Assembly (NCBI GenBank): GCA_902768985.1
Contig: CACXNA010000014.1
Span: 1 to 47,552, forward strand
Reading direction: 5' to 3'
DNA: 47,552 nucleotides
Source of the DNA: an uncultured Bacteroidia bacterium
Lineage (GTDB): Bacteria > Bacteroidota > Bacteroidia > Bacteroidales > UBA932
Positions 10,195 through 18,113 of the stretch are shown piece after piece (the stretch's first letter is position 1; the number at the start of each line of letters is the position of its first letter). The notes under the pieces are model-generated. The model was given only the letters and a program-made list of their open reading frames with translations, was not told the origin of the DNA and did not search any database. A program made the translations under genes and the position numbers.

Positions 10195-11079
10195 ATGGCA
10201 ATGAGTTTCTTTCAAAGGATTTCCCGGGCCGTGGTCGGCAAGTCGAGGGTCGATGACGACACCCTCGACGCGATCGAAGAGGCCCTGGTAGAGTCGGACA
10301 TGGGCGTGGAGACGACCCTGAAGGTCATCGATGCCCTGGAGGAGCGCGTCGAGCGCGACAAGTACATGTCGTTCGACGAGCTGGTGGGCCTGCTCCGCGA
10401 GGAGATCGGGGCCCTGGTGGGGGAGAGCGTGGCGCCGTTCGACTTCAGCAAGAAGCCCTACGTCATCCTCGTGGTGGGCGTGAACGGCGTCGGCAAGACG
10501 ACGACCATCGGCAAGCTCGCCGCCATGCTCAAGGCCCAGGGCAAGAAGGTCCTCCTCGGCGCCGCGGACACGTTCCGCGCGGCGGCGGTGGACCAGCTGA
10601 CCATCTGGGCGGAGCGCGCCGGCGTGGACATCGTCAAGCAGGCCATGGGCTCCGACCCGGCCTCCGTGGCGTACGACACCGTCCAGGCGGCGGTGGCGCG
10701 CGGCGCCGACGTCGTGCTGATCGACACGGCCGGCCGCCTGCACAACCGCATCGACCTGATGAACGAGCTGACCAAGATCCGCAACGTCATCCGCAAGGTG
10801 GTCCCCGACGGGCCGCACGACGTGATGCTGATCCTGGACGCCTCCACGGGCCAGAACGCCTTCGCGCAGGCGAAGGAGTTCGCCCGCGCTACGGACATCA
10901 CCAGCCTGGCCGTCACCAAGCTCGACGGCACCGCCAAGGGCGGCGTGGTCGTGGGCGTGTCCGACCAGTTCCACATCCCGGTCAAGTTCATCGGCGTGGG
11001 CGAGGGGATCGACGACCTGAAAGTATTCGACAAGCAGACATTTGTGGAGCAGCTCTTTGCCCCGGAAGATTTGAAATAA
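10195..11079 (+). CDS. ftsY: signal recognition particle receptor FtsY
   Basis: SRP receptor GTPase that docks ribosome-nascent-chain complexes at the membrane. The 294-residue protein has the N domain (about 1-80) and the G domain: P loop GVNGVGKTTTIGKLAA, DTFRAAAVDQL, the DTAGR box in VVLIDTAGRLHNR, and TKLDGTAKGG, with GVGEGIDDLKVF at the C-terminus. There is no acidic A domain, as in many short FtsY proteins. A downstream in-frame ATG at 10201 is an alternative start. pheT follows after nine bases. Confidence 0.96.
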   Translation: MAMSFFQRISRAVVGKSRVDDDTLDAIEEALVESDMGVETTLKVIDALEERVERDKYMSFDELVGLLREEIGALVGESVAPFDFSKKPYVILVVGVNGVGKTTTIGKLAAMLKAQGKKVLLGAADTFRAAAVDQLTIWAERAGVDIVKQAMGSDPASVAYDTVQAAVARGADVVLIDTAGRLHNRIDLMNELTKIRNVIRKVVPDGPHDVMLILDASTGQNAFAQAKEFARATDITSLAVTKLDGTAKGGVVVGVSDQFHIPVKFIGVGEGIDDLKVFDKQTFVEQLFAPEDLK

Positions 11080-11088
11080 CAACAGCAT

Positions 11089-13527
11089 ATGAAACTCAGT
11101 TACAATTGGCTCAAGGAGTATTTGAAGTGTGACCTCTCGCCGCAGGAAGTGGCGGACGCGATGACCGCGATCGGCATCGAAGTCGACGGCGTGGAGGAGC
11201 AGGAGCAGATTCCCGGCGGACTCGCCGGGGTCGTGGTGGCGAAGGTGCTCACCTGCGAGGCGCACCCGGATTCCGACCACCTGCACGTGACCACCGTGGA
11301 CGCCGGCAACGGCGAGCCCGTGACGGTGGTCTGCGGCGCCCCCAACGTGGCGGCCGGCCAGAAGGTCCTCTTCGCGCAGCTCGGCACCGTGCTGCCGGGC
11401 GACTTCAAGATCAAGAAATCCAAGATCCGCGGCATCGAGTCGTTCGGCATGATCTGCGCCGAGGACGAGCTCGGTATCGGCACGGACCACGCCGGCATCA
11501 TGGTGCTGCCGGAGGATACCGTGGTCGGTACCCCGGCCAAGGAATACCTGAAGCTGGGCACCGAGGCGGTGATCGAGTATGAGATCACGGCCAACCGCAT
11601 CGACGCGGCCTCCCACTGGGGCGTGGCCCGCGACCTGTACGCCTGGCTCCGCCTGAACGGCCGCCCCTGCGAGCTCGTGAAGCCCTCCGTGGACGCCTTC
11701 CGCGAAGGCCAGGGCGAGGGCCTCGAGATCGAGGTGCGCGACGCCGACGGCGCCCCGCGCTACACCGGCATCACCCTGAAGGGGGTGAAGGTCGGCCCGT
11801 CGCCGGAATGGCTCCAGAACCGCCTGATGAGCATCGGGCTGCGCCCGATCAACAATATCGTCGACATCTCCAACTTTGTGCTCTTCGAGCTCGGCCAGCC
11901 CCTCCACACCTTCGACGCCGGCAAGGTCGGCGGCCGCGTGGTGGTGCGCCGTGCCGCGCAGGGCGAGCCCATCCGCACGCTGGACGGCGTGGAGCGCAAG
12001 CTCGACGCCCGCGACATGGTAATCGCCGACACGCAGGTGCCGATGTGCATCGCGGGCGTGTTCGGCGGCGAGGACAGCGGCGTGACCGAGGCCACCACGG
12101 ACGTGTTCGTGGAGAGCGCCTGGTTCGATCCCGCCTCCATCCGCCGTACGTCCAAGAGCCTCGGCCTGCAGACCGATGCCTCCTTCCGCTTTGAGCGCGG
12201 CTGCGACCCGGAGATGCCCATCTACGCCCTCAAGCGCGCCGTGCTCCTGATCCAGGAGTGCGCGGGCGGCGAGGTCGCGGGCAAGATCCGCGAATCCTAT
12301 CCGAAGCCCTACGAGCGCAAGAAGATCGACCTGGACTACGCCCGCATCGAGCGCTTCGCCGGCCAGGCGATCGGCCATGACACCATCGAGAACATCCTCA
12401 CCTGGCTGGGCTACGACTTCCTCGAGAAGCGTGTCGGTGGCGCCCTGGTGGCCGCCCCGTCCTACATGGTGGACGTGTACCGCGAGTGCGACGTCGTGGA
12501 GGAGATCCTCCGCATCTACGGCTACGACAACATCGCCCTGCCGCACCATATGAAGATGTCCGTCTGCGCCACGCCGAAGCCCGATCCCGAGGCAGTGCGC
12601 AACGCCGTCTCCAACTTCCTCGCGGCCAACGGCTTCGTGGAGATCATGAACAATTCCCTGACCAAGGGAGACTACTATACCGGGTTGCAGACCTTCCCGG
12701 CCGAGCGCTGTGTCCGCATCGTGAACCCGCTCAGCCAGGATCTCAACGTGATGCGCCAGACCCTCCTGCTGGGCGGCCTGGAGGTCATCGCCTACAACCT
12801 GAACCGCCAGCTCAGCTCCCTGCGCACCTTCGAGTACGGCAGTGTCTACAGCCGCCTGACCGACAAGCCGGGCGAGACCCTGGAGGGCTACGAGGAGCAC
12901 ACCTGCTTCACCCTGATGCTGACCGGCACGCCGGAGAAATCCTGGCGCGCGGAGGCCGCGAAGAGCGACTACTTCCAGCTGAAGGGCTATCTGGAGCTGC
13001 TCCTGCGCCGCTACGGCGCCGACCTGGACCAGCTCTGGACCGAGGCCGCCCCGTCCGACATCTGGGCGGAGGGCATGGTCTATTCCCTGCCGGGCAAGGG
13101 TCCCGTGCTCGCGACCATGGGTACGGTCAACCCCGCGCTCACACGCAAATTCGGCATCAAGCAGCCGGTGTTCGCGGCTGAGATCAGCTGGCCGGCACTG
13201 TTCGCGCTGGTGAAGCGTGACAAGGTGGCCTTCACCGAGCTGCCGAAGTTCCCGGCCGTGCGCCGCGACCTCGCGCTCCTGCTCGACGAGGGCGTCAGCT
13301 ACGCCGACCTGCGCGCCGCCGCCTTCAAGCAGGCGAAGAAACTCCTGCGGCAGGTGGGCCTGTTCGACGTGTACCGCGGCGACAAGATTCCGGCGGGCAA
13401 GAAGCAGTACGCCCTGAGCTTCCTGATCCAGGATCCCGAGCGGACCCTCACGGACCAGGACACCGAGCGCCTGATGGAGCGCCTGCTGGAGACCTTCAAG
13501 AAGGATTTCGGCGCACAGCTGCGATAG
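11089..13527 (+). CDS. pheT: phenylalanyl-tRNA synthetase beta subunit
   Basis: Forms the alpha2-beta2 enzyme that charges tRNA-Phe; the beta subunit holds the editing site. The 812-residue chain shows the N-terminal EMAP-like tRNA-binding fold (about 40-150; AHPDSDHLHVTTVDAGNGEP), B3/B4 editing (about 210-400; RLMSIGLRPINNIVDISNFV), B5 (about 405-480), a degenerate core (about 500-690) and the C-terminal anticodon-binding fold (about 715-812; FPAVRRDLALLLDEG). Length is normal. pheS is not in the window, so the subunits are encoded apart, as is common in Bacteroidota. It is flanked closely by ftsY and the DUF4296 gene. Confidence 0.96.
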   Translation: MKLSYNWLKEYLKCDLSPQEVADAMTAIGIEVDGVEEQEQIPGGLAGVVVAKVLTCEAHPDSDHLHVTTVDAGNGEPVTVVCGAPNVAAGQKVLFAQLGTVLPGDFKIKKSKIRGIESFGMICAEDELGIGTDHAGIMVLPEDTVVGTPAKEYLKLGTEAVIEYEITANRIDAASHWGVARDLYAWLRLNGRPCELVKPSVDAFREGQGEGLEIEVRDADGAPRYTGITLKGVKVGPSPEWLQNRLMSIGLRPINNIVDISNFVLFELGQPLHTFDAGKVGGRVVVRRAAQGEPIRTLDGVERKLDARDMVIADTQVPMCIAGVFGGEDSGVTEATTDVFVESAWFDPASIRRTSKSLGLQTDASFRFERGCDPEMPIYALKRAVLLIQECAGGEVAGKIRESYPKPYERKKIDLDYARIERFAGQAIGHDTIENILTWLGYDFLEKRVGGALVAAPSYMVDVYRECDVVEEILRIYGYDNIALPHHMKMSVCATPKPDPEAVRNAVSNFLAANGFVEIMNNSLTKGDYYTGLQTFPAERCVRIVNPLSQDLNVMRQTLLLGGLEVIAYNLNRQLSSLRTFEYGSVYSRLTDKPGETLEGYEEHTCFTLMLTGTPEKSWRAEAAKSDYFQLKGYLELLLRRYGADLDQLWTEAAPSDIWAEGMVYSLPGKGPVLATMGTVNPALTRKFGIKQPVFAAEISWPALFALVKRDKVAFTELPKFPAVRRDLALLLDEGVSYADLRAAAFKQAKKLLRQVGLFDVYRGDKIPAGKKQYALSFLIQDPERTLTDQDTERLMERLLETFKKDFGAQLR

Positions 13528-13531
13528 GTCG

Positions 13532-14149
13532 ATGCATCGGGCGGCTCATATCGTGGTGCTGGCGGTCGTGCTGGCGGCGCTCTGCGCCTGCGGCCATCGC
13601 GCCCGCGTGATCCCCGAGAACAAGCTGGTCCGCATCTACCACGACATGTTCCTGGCCGACCAGTGGGTCCGGGACCATCCGGACGCCCGCACCGAGGTCG
13701 ACACGATGCTGATCTTCGATCCGATCTTCCACCGCTACGGCTACACCTTCGCGGACTACGACCGCACGGTCCATTATTACCTGGACCACAACGACGACTA
13801 CGTCAAGCTCCTGAACCGGGTGGAGAAGCAGCTGCGCAAGGAAGGGGAGGACCTCCAGCTGGAGGCGGATGCCCTGACGGCCCGGGAAGTGGAGCTGAAC
13901 AAGTTCCGCCGCGCCTTCCGGGAGAAGGATTTCTCGACGGATTCGCTCCGCTGGGCCGGTGTGAATGCACTTTGGCCCGTGGTGCTCCCGCCCGCCGACA
14001 CGCTCCCGCCTGTCGATACGCTCGCGCAGGCTGATTCGACCGCGCAGGCGGACACGCTGAAGGCCACTTTGCTGCCGGAGGCGGAACGGTCGCAGTTCAA
14101 AAAGAACGCGCGAGGCCTGGAAGAGCGGATCAAAGAATTGACGGATTAA
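13532..14149 (+). CDS. DUF4296 lipoprotein
   Basis: A 205-residue putative lipoprotein. The signal sequence ends in a lipobox LAALCAC, with Cys20 as the likely lipidated residue. The DUF4296 core (about 25-110) contains KLVRIYHDMFLADQWVRDHP and FHRYGYTFADYDRTVHYYL, mostly helical. The C-terminal third has a Pro/Asp/Thr-rich repeat (PADTLPPVDTLAQADSTAQA), then a charged helix. Function is unknown; in Bacteroidota it is a conserved small envelope gene. It starts four bases after pheT and 16 bases before deoC, so it is part of that operon. Confidence 0.85.
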   Translation: MHRAAHIVVLAVVLAALCACGHRARVIPENKLVRIYHDMFLADQWVRDHPDARTEVDTMLIFDPIFHRYGYTFADYDRTVHYYLDHNDDYVKLLNRVEKQLRKEGEDLQLEADALTAREVELNKFRRAFREKDFSTDSLRWAGVNALWPVVLPPADTLPPVDTLAQADSTAQADTLKATLLPEAERSQFKKNARGLEERIKELTD

Positions 14150-14165
14150 TAACACACACATAGTT

Positions 14166-15056
14166 ATGGATTATTTGGAGAAATACGGCTATGCTCCCGT
14201 CGATGCGGAGATAGCGTCCCGCCTCCAGGCCGTGTCGTCCACGCTGGACGCCCTGGCCACGCCGGAGGTACTTAAGAAATGCTTTTCCCTGATGGACCTG
14301 ACCACCCTGAAGTCCGACGATACGGTGGCGTCCGTCAGCGCGCTGGTGGACAAGGTGACCCGGCTCCAGGCGGAATACCCGTCCTACCCGCTGCCCGCCT
14401 CGGTGTGCGTGTATCCCAATTTCGCGTCCGTCGTGCGCGAGCGCCGCTGCAGCCCGGAGCTGCACGTGACCACGGTCGCGAGCTGCTTCCCCTCCGCGCA
14501 GAGCTTCCTCGAAGTGAAGGTGCGCGAGTGCGAGCTGGCCGTGCAGGGCGGCGCCGACGAGGTGGACATCGTCCTGGCGCTCAACGCCTTCCTGGCCGGG
14601 GATTACGCTGCCGCGTCGAATGAGATCGTGCAGATGAAGCAGGCGATCGACGCCGAGGCCGCCCGTCAGGGCCGCCGCGTCGTGCTGAAGGTGATCCTCG
14701 AGACGGGCCTGCTCGGCTCGTCGGAGAACATCGCGCGCGCTTCCTTCCTGGCGATGGAAGCCGGCGCCGATTTCATCAAGACCTCGACGGGCAAGGTGTC
14801 GGTCAACGCCACTCCGGAAGCCGCCTGGGTGATGTGCGAGTGCATCAAGGCCTTCCACGCCAAGACCGGCCGCAAGGTCGGCTTCAAGGCGGCGGGCGGC
14901 ATCTCCAACGACCGCGACGCCCGCTACTACTACGCCATCGGCGCCACGGTGCTGGGCGAAGAATGGGTCGAGAAGAACTATTTCCGCTTCGGCGTGAGCC
15001 GCCTGGGCAACAGCCTGATGAGCGCAATTGAACAAAAAGAGGTGAAATTCTTTTAA
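14166..15056 (+). CDS. deoC: deoxyribose-phosphate aldolase
   Basis: Cleaves 2-deoxyribose 5-phosphate to acetaldehyde and glyceraldehyde 3-phosphate in deoxynucleoside salvage. Residues equivalent to the E. coli catalytic set are visible: Asp134 in ADEVDIVLALN, the Schiff-base Lys205 in ADFIKTSTGK, and Lys241 in VGFKAAGGIS. Length is 296, longer than E. coli DeoC (about 259) through an N-terminal extension of about 35 residues, as in other Bacteroidota. It is the last gene before a terminator at 15094. Confidence 0.95.
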   Translation: MDYLEKYGYAPVDAEIASRLQAVSSTLDALATPEVLKKCFSLMDLTTLKSDDTVASVSALVDKVTRLQAEYPSYPLPASVCVYPNFASVVRERRCSPELHVTTVASCFPSAQSFLEVKVRECELAVQGGADEVDIVLALNAFLAGDYAAASNEIVQMKQAIDAEAARQGRRVVLKVILETGLLGSSENIARASFLAMEAGADFIKTSTGKVSVNATPEAAWVMCECIKAFHAKTGRKVGFKAAGGISNDRDARYYYAIGATVLGEEWVEKNYFRFGVSRLGNSLMSAIEQKEVKFF

Positions 15057-15093
15057 TTCGTACGAATCTTACGATTCGCGAAAGCCCGAAAAT

Positions 15094-15125
15094 AAGCCCT
15101 GCACGCCAGCGTGCGGGGCTTTTTG
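15094..15125 (+). terminator. terminator after deoC
   Basis: AAGCCCTGCACG, loop CCAG, CGTGCGGGGCTT form a 12-bp stem with one imperfect pair, followed by TTTG. A 12-base perfect palindrome, ATTCGTACGAAT, lies just before it at 15056-15067 and overlaps the deoC stop codon by one base. Confidence 0.88.
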
Positions 15126-15199
15126 TAAAATTAAACGATTAATCGGGAAAGTAATCGGATCGTTCCTGCGACCTTTGCCTGTGACAAAAACTCAGGCTT

Positions 15200-16771
15200 A
15201 TGAAAAGGTTGTTTCTATTCTCCCTGACGGCCCTGCTGGCCGTCTGCTGCACCGACCGGGTGCCGTCTCCCTACGTCGATCCCTACGACGGGCCGGGCTC
15301 CGGCCACGACCAGATCGTGCTGGGCAAACAGCTCGATGATCCCTACTCCGTGACGAACATGGAGAAAGCGCTGTCGGCCGTCTATCCGACCAAGGCGTCG
15401 CGCGTCCCCGTGCCCACGACGCATCTTTATGTCCGCTTCAAGCCCCAGAACGAGAGCCAGTACAAGCAGCTGGAAAACCGGGGTTTCGAGCTGCTGGACC
15501 ACCCGATGGACTACGAGATCGTGAAGGAGGGCGACTGGTACCACGATCCCTCCATTCCGGAAGAGGAGTTTACCTGGCAGTACTGCGTGGTGCCCAAGGA
15601 CACCTTCCTGCCGCCTCTGATCCCGCACGAGATCCTGCATGAGTGCTATATCCCCGAGGAGGAGACCAAGTCCGCCGACGGCATCGACTGGGCGGCGGTG
15701 GAGCGGGAATCGTTCCGCCTGACGGGAAATGGCGACCTGCTTGTCGAGCCTTCGCTGACCAAGGGCAGCAGCGCCGAGACGCCCGCCGGCCGCATCACCA
15801 TCGTCGATCCCGACCTCAATGCGCCGGAAGGCGTGCGCGGCGTGCGCGTGGCGTGCAATATTTTTGTCAAGACGGCGCACGCCTTCACCGACGAGGACGG
15901 GCGCTACCGGATGTCGCGCAGCTTCTCCGGCAAGCCCCGCTACCGGCTGGTGTTCAAGAATTCCACCGGCTTCTGCATCGGCCTGAACCTCCTGCTCGTG
16001 CCGGCCTCGATCTCCTCGCTCGGCAAGGGGGAGGCGGCTGGCATGGACGTGCAGGTGACCAAAGATTCGGACCGCCGGCTGTTCAGCCGCTGCGTGGTCA
16101 ACAACGCCGGTTTCGACTACATCAAGCGCTGCTCCGCGGTGTCGCCCTCTGTCAAGACGCCGCCGTCCAACTTCCGCCTCTGGCTCTTCCAGGGCCTGGA
16201 CTTCGGCCTGGTGCCCATGCTGCAGCAGGGCGTGCTGATCGACCGGGGCGAGGTGGGCCGGATCCTGGGCCAATACGCCATCCTGGTCAAGCTCTTCCTG
16301 CCCGACGCCGCGATCGGCCTGAAGGGCAAGGACACCTATGCTTCCATCTATGCGGAAGCGCTCCACACCTTCGCGCACGGCAGCCACTTCATGCTGGCCG
16401 GCGGCGACTACTGGGACCATTACGCGGGCTACCTGATCAAGTCGTACCTCACCTCCGGATTCACGCTTTACGGTGTGGGCGCGGAAGAGGACCACGGCTA
16501 CTGCGAGGTGTCGGAAATGTGGGCTTACTTCGCCCAGACGGCGCTCTTCCGGGAGCGTTACGGGAACGCCATTGAGCCGCGCTTCGGGCTGGACTGGTGG
16601 TTCCACCCGCAGATTCTCTCCGTCCTGGCGGAAAAAGGGCTGGAATGGCAGAAGGTTTTCCAGGTGCTGAGCTCCGACGTGACGGACCGGGAGGTCCTGC
16701 AGAAGAAGCTCAGCAGCTACTATCCGGAATATAAAAGTGCGATCAATCAAGCATTTGCCAAATACAACTAA
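15200..16771 (+). CDS. large lipoprotein with degenerate HExxH-like site
   Basis: A 523-residue putative surface lipoprotein: signal sequence with lipobox LAVCC (Cys16 or Cys17), so exported and lipid-anchored. The N-terminal half has no clear domain. A carboxypeptidase-like beta segment may lie around 195-255 (GVRGVRVACNIFVKTAHAFT followed by DEDGRYRMS). The C-terminal region holds LHTFAHGSHF (H389, H393, H396), then DYWDHYAGYLIKS and EVSEMWAYFAQT. That layout resembles gluzincin-like proteins with HExxH and a downstream Glu, but the catalytic Glu of HExxH is Thr390. It may be inactive or use another mechanism. Family assignment is tentative. A weak -7-like GACCTTTG is at 15170-15177. Confidence 0.75.
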   Translation: MKRLFLFSLTALLAVCCTDRVPSPYVDPYDGPGSGHDQIVLGKQLDDPYSVTNMEKALSAVYPTKASRVPVPTTHLYVRFKPQNESQYKQLENRGFELLDHPMDYEIVKEGDWYHDPSIPEEEFTWQYCVVPKDTFLPPLIPHEILHECYIPEEETKSADGIDWAAVERESFRLTGNGDLLVEPSLTKGSSAETPAGRITIVDPDLNAPEGVRGVRVACNIFVKTAHAFTDEDGRYRMSRSFSGKPRYRLVFKNSTGFCIGLNLLLVPASISSLGKGEAAGMDVQVTKDSDRRLFSRCVVNNAGFDYIKRCSAVSPSVKTPPSNFRLWLFQGLDFGLVPMLQQGVLIDRGEVGRILGQYAILVKLFLPDAAIGLKGKDTYASIYAEALHTFAHGSHFMLAGGDYWDHYAGYLIKSYLTSGFTLYGVGAEEDHGYCEVSEMWAYFAQTALFRERYGNAIEPRFGLDWWFHPQILSVLAEKGLEWQKVFQVLSSDVTDREVLQKKLSSYYPEYKSAINQAFAKYN

Positions 16772-16822
16772 AACTATTGAAAAACCATCGGATGGAATGC
16801 AGTCTATAGTGCGAAGTTTTTT

Positions 16823-16852
16823 TTGTCATTCTTGCAAAAAGTTGTATCTTTG
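16823..16852 (+). promoter_or_regulatory. tRNA-Leu promoter
   Basis: TTG at 16823-16825, a 19-base spacer, and TATCTTTG at 16845-16852 give a full Bacteroidota promoter, 13 bases before the tRNA 5' end. Confidence 0.75.
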
Positions 16853-16865
16853 CAATCCATTCGAG

Positions 16866-16947
16866 CGCGGGTGGCGAAATGGTAGACGCGCTAGTTTCAG
16901 GAGCTAGTGTCAATTGCGACGTGTGAGTTCGACTCTCATCCCGCGCA
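16866..16947 (+). tRNA. tRNA-Leu (anticodon CAG)
   Basis: Acceptor arms GCGCGGG (16866-16872) and CCCGCGC (16940-16946) pair fully, with discriminator A at 16947 and no encoded CCA. The anticodon arm is CTAGT, loop TTCAGGA, GCTAG, so the anticodon is CAG, reading CUG. The T arm contains GTTCGACTC. A short variable arm stem (TGTCAATTGCGACG) fits a class II leucine tRNA. Its 3' end is duplicated at 18043-18061 (see the att entries). Confidence 0.95.
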
Positions 16948-16948
16948 C
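16930..16948 (+). other. tRNA-side attachment repeat (att)
   Basis: CGACTCTCATCCCGCGCAC, the 3' end of tRNA-Leu, recurs as CGAGTCTCATCCCGCGTAC at 18043-18061 (17 of 19 identical). It is the likely crossover site of the element between them. Confidence 0.6.
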
Positions 16949-16950
16949 TT

Positions 16951-16980
16951 AGGATGACTTTTGAAGTCATCCTTTTTCTT
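16951..16980 (+). terminator. tRNA-Leu terminator
   Basis: AGGATGACTT and AAGTCATCCT form a perfect 10-bp stem with loop TTG, followed by TTTTTCTTTT. It lies inside the proposed element, so it may have arrived with it. Confidence 0.85.
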
Positions 16981-17071
16981 TTCTAAAAATGCCCTACATA
17001 TTGCTGGATGGCCGTTTTTTAATAGAGATAGTGCCATTTCAACAGAGCGAAGTTGCCCTTGTTTTTTCCCC

Positions 17072-17124
17072 TATTTTACACCGAACCCTTCTTTTTTACA
17101 CCTATTTTACACCTATTTTACACC
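17072..17124 (+). repeat. iteron-like repeats TATTTTACACC
   Basis: Copies of the 11-mer TATTTTACACC start at 17072, 17103 and 17114, with TTTTTTACACC at 17092. Spacings are 20, 11 and 11, so all copies lie on about the same face of the helix. They sit upstream of a -7 box at 17155 and could be an operator. The 394 bases between the tRNA and the lipoprotein gene otherwise hold a terminator and the tdk fragment. An apparent reading frame at 16989-17177 is mostly these repeats and is not called. Confidence 0.7.
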
Positions 17125-17154
17125 TGCAATGCCCTAAATTACCGAGGTTTTACA

Positions 17155-17162
17155 TATATTTG
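17155..17162 (+). promoter_or_regulatory. -7 box in the element
   Basis: TATATTTG is a perfect TAnnTTTG match downstream of the TATTTTACACC repeats. An AGGAAGGAGA purine run at 17164-17173 follows, ahead of an ATG at 17184. It may be a surviving promoter of the lost gene, or drive the lipoprotein gene at 17342. Confidence 0.4.
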
Positions 17163-17182
17163 CAGGAAGGAGAATAGGATTA

Positions 17183-17326
17183 TATGGCAAACGTGACAAG
17201 CCGGACCAGTCCCACCGCCTTTCGGCCTCCAAAAAACTCGTGGTCCTGGGCGAGAAAGACACTTATGAACCCCTCTGCCGAGAGTGCTACCAAAAAGCCC
17301 TGGCAGAAGACAATGAACAAAACTAA
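17183..17326 (+). pseudogene. tdk: thymidine kinase C-terminal fragment
   Basis: The frame ending at TAA 17324-17326 encodes YGKRDKPDQSHRLSASKK, then LVVLGEKDTYEPLCRECYQK. This matches the C-terminus of bacterial thymidine kinases, where a second Cys pair (CRxCY) closes the zinc site after the V(V/M)LGEKDxYEPLC segment. The first Cys pair and the whole ATPase domain are absent; where a Cys would be expected before GKRD there is Tyr. Upstream the frame runs into promoter and repeat sequence, so this is a truncated remnant. The ATG at 17184 is in another frame and gives a 48-codon peptide with no resemblance to anything. Confidence 0.7.
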
Positions 17327-17341
17327 TTAACCAATATAATT

Positions 17342-18019
17342 ATGAAGCAATCAAGATTATTCATTACAGCCATTGCCCTTATGGGCATCGCCGCCTGTGC
17401 AAAGTTGGAAACTCCCACTGTGCAGGAAGAACCCGAGGTAATTGCCCCGGAGCAAACCGTAGCTGCAAAATCTGAGCAGACTGCGGATGTTAAGTCAGTT
17501 GCCTGTACCCTTAACAGTCTGTGCCAGATCTGCGAAGTAAGAGATTTCATCAAGAGCTTTATCGTTAAGGTAAACAAGTCCGAAGAAACCCCTTGGCACC
17601 TTGATATCTACGTGGCCAAACCCAAGACCGAGGAACAGGAGGAATTCCCCTATATCAGCGGCTCTGTTGGCTTTGTCAAAGGCATCTTCCACCCCGTTGT
17701 TTTGGATGTGGACCTCAAGATTGTGAAATTACTCACCATCGCCGGTACCATTGATGTACATCAGATTGTGGGTAACTACTCTCTCGCCATAAAGCACCTT
17801 GACTCCACTATGGGAGATCTCATGGCCCAGTACTATCTGGATAAGGCCACTGAAGGCCTGGATATCACCATCCAGGGTACTCTTAGGTTCTTCTTCCAGG
17901 TAGAGGAGGATGAGGAAGGCAATCGCTACATCGATCTCTATCTGCACAATCCCGATGATCCCACCTACGAGCCGGTGTCCGTTAAGGATTTCCTTGATAT
18001 GTTCACTCCCAAGGGCTGA
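17342..18019 (+). CDS. putative lipoprotein of the tRNA-Leu element
   Basis: A 225-residue protein without a recognised family. The signal sequence ends MGIAACAKLE, with Cys19 as the probable lipidation site. A Glu/Pro/Ala linker covers about 23-50. The rest is predicted beta-rich and acidic: EETPWHLDIYVAKPKTEEQE, then GTIDVHQIVGNYSLAIKHLD and GTLRFFFQVEEDEEGNRYID. Three more cysteines cluster at about 55-64. Codon use is far less GC-biased than in neighbouring genes, which supports recent acquisition. It is the only intact gene in the element. Its stop lies 23 bases before the second att copy. Confidence 0.75.
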   Translation: MKQSRLFITAIALMGIAACAKLETPTVQEEPEVIAPEQTVAAKSEQTADVKSVACTLNSLCQICEVRDFIKSFIVKVNKSEETPWHLDIYVAKPKTEEQEEFPYISGSVGFVKGIFHPVVLDVDLKIVKLLTIAGTIDVHQIVGNYSLAIKHLDSTMGDLMAQYYLDKATEGLDITIQGTLRFFFQVEEDEEGNRYIDLYLHNPDDPTYEPVSVKDFLDMFTPKG

Positions 18020-18042
18020 TAACAGAACAGATGTGGCGGTAT

Positions 18043-18061
18043 CGAGTCTCATCCCGCGTAC
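18043..18061 (+). other. distal attachment repeat (att)
   Basis: CGAGTCTCATCCCGCGTAC is a degenerate copy of the tRNA-Leu 3' end at 16930-16948, in the same orientation, 1113 bp downstream. The C-to-T and C-to-G differences would disrupt the acceptor and T-stem pairing, so it is not part of a second functional tRNA. Confidence 0.6.
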
Positions 18062-18065
18062 AAGA

Positions 18066-18094
18066 GAAGGGCAACCGATTTTCGGTTGCCCTTC
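18066..18094. terminator. bidirectional hairpin terminator
   Basis: A perfect 13-bp stem, GAAGGGCAACCGA with TCGGTTGCCCTTC, loop TTT. The flanking T tracts are short on both strands. It may serve the S41 protease operon coming from the right and, originally, the tRNA-Leu gene on the left. Confidence 0.75.
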
Positions 18095-18113
18095 TTCGTT
18101 ATTATCATTTCAA

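Larger units (their letters stand above)
16948..18061. mobile_element. decayed integrated element at tRNA-Leu
   Basis: About 1.1 kb lie between the tRNA-Leu 3' end and a degenerate copy of that end. The stretch is visibly AT-rich compared with both flanks, holds a thymidine kinase fragment without the rest of its gene, iteron-like repeats and one intact lipoprotein gene, and has no integrase. This is the usual appearance of a remnant left after deletion of an integrative element. The second copy of the tRNA end is followed by a terminator at 18066 that could be the original tRNA terminator. Confidence 0.55.

Noticed and set aside
16989-17177. 62-codon reading frame after tRNA-Leu
   Set aside because: It is made up mostly of the TATTTTACACC repeats and promoter sequence, and resembles no protein.
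17184-17330. 48-codon frame with a ribosome-binding-like sequence
   Set aside because: It is the tdk remnant read in a shifted frame; the composition looks random. Kept only as a remark under the promoter.
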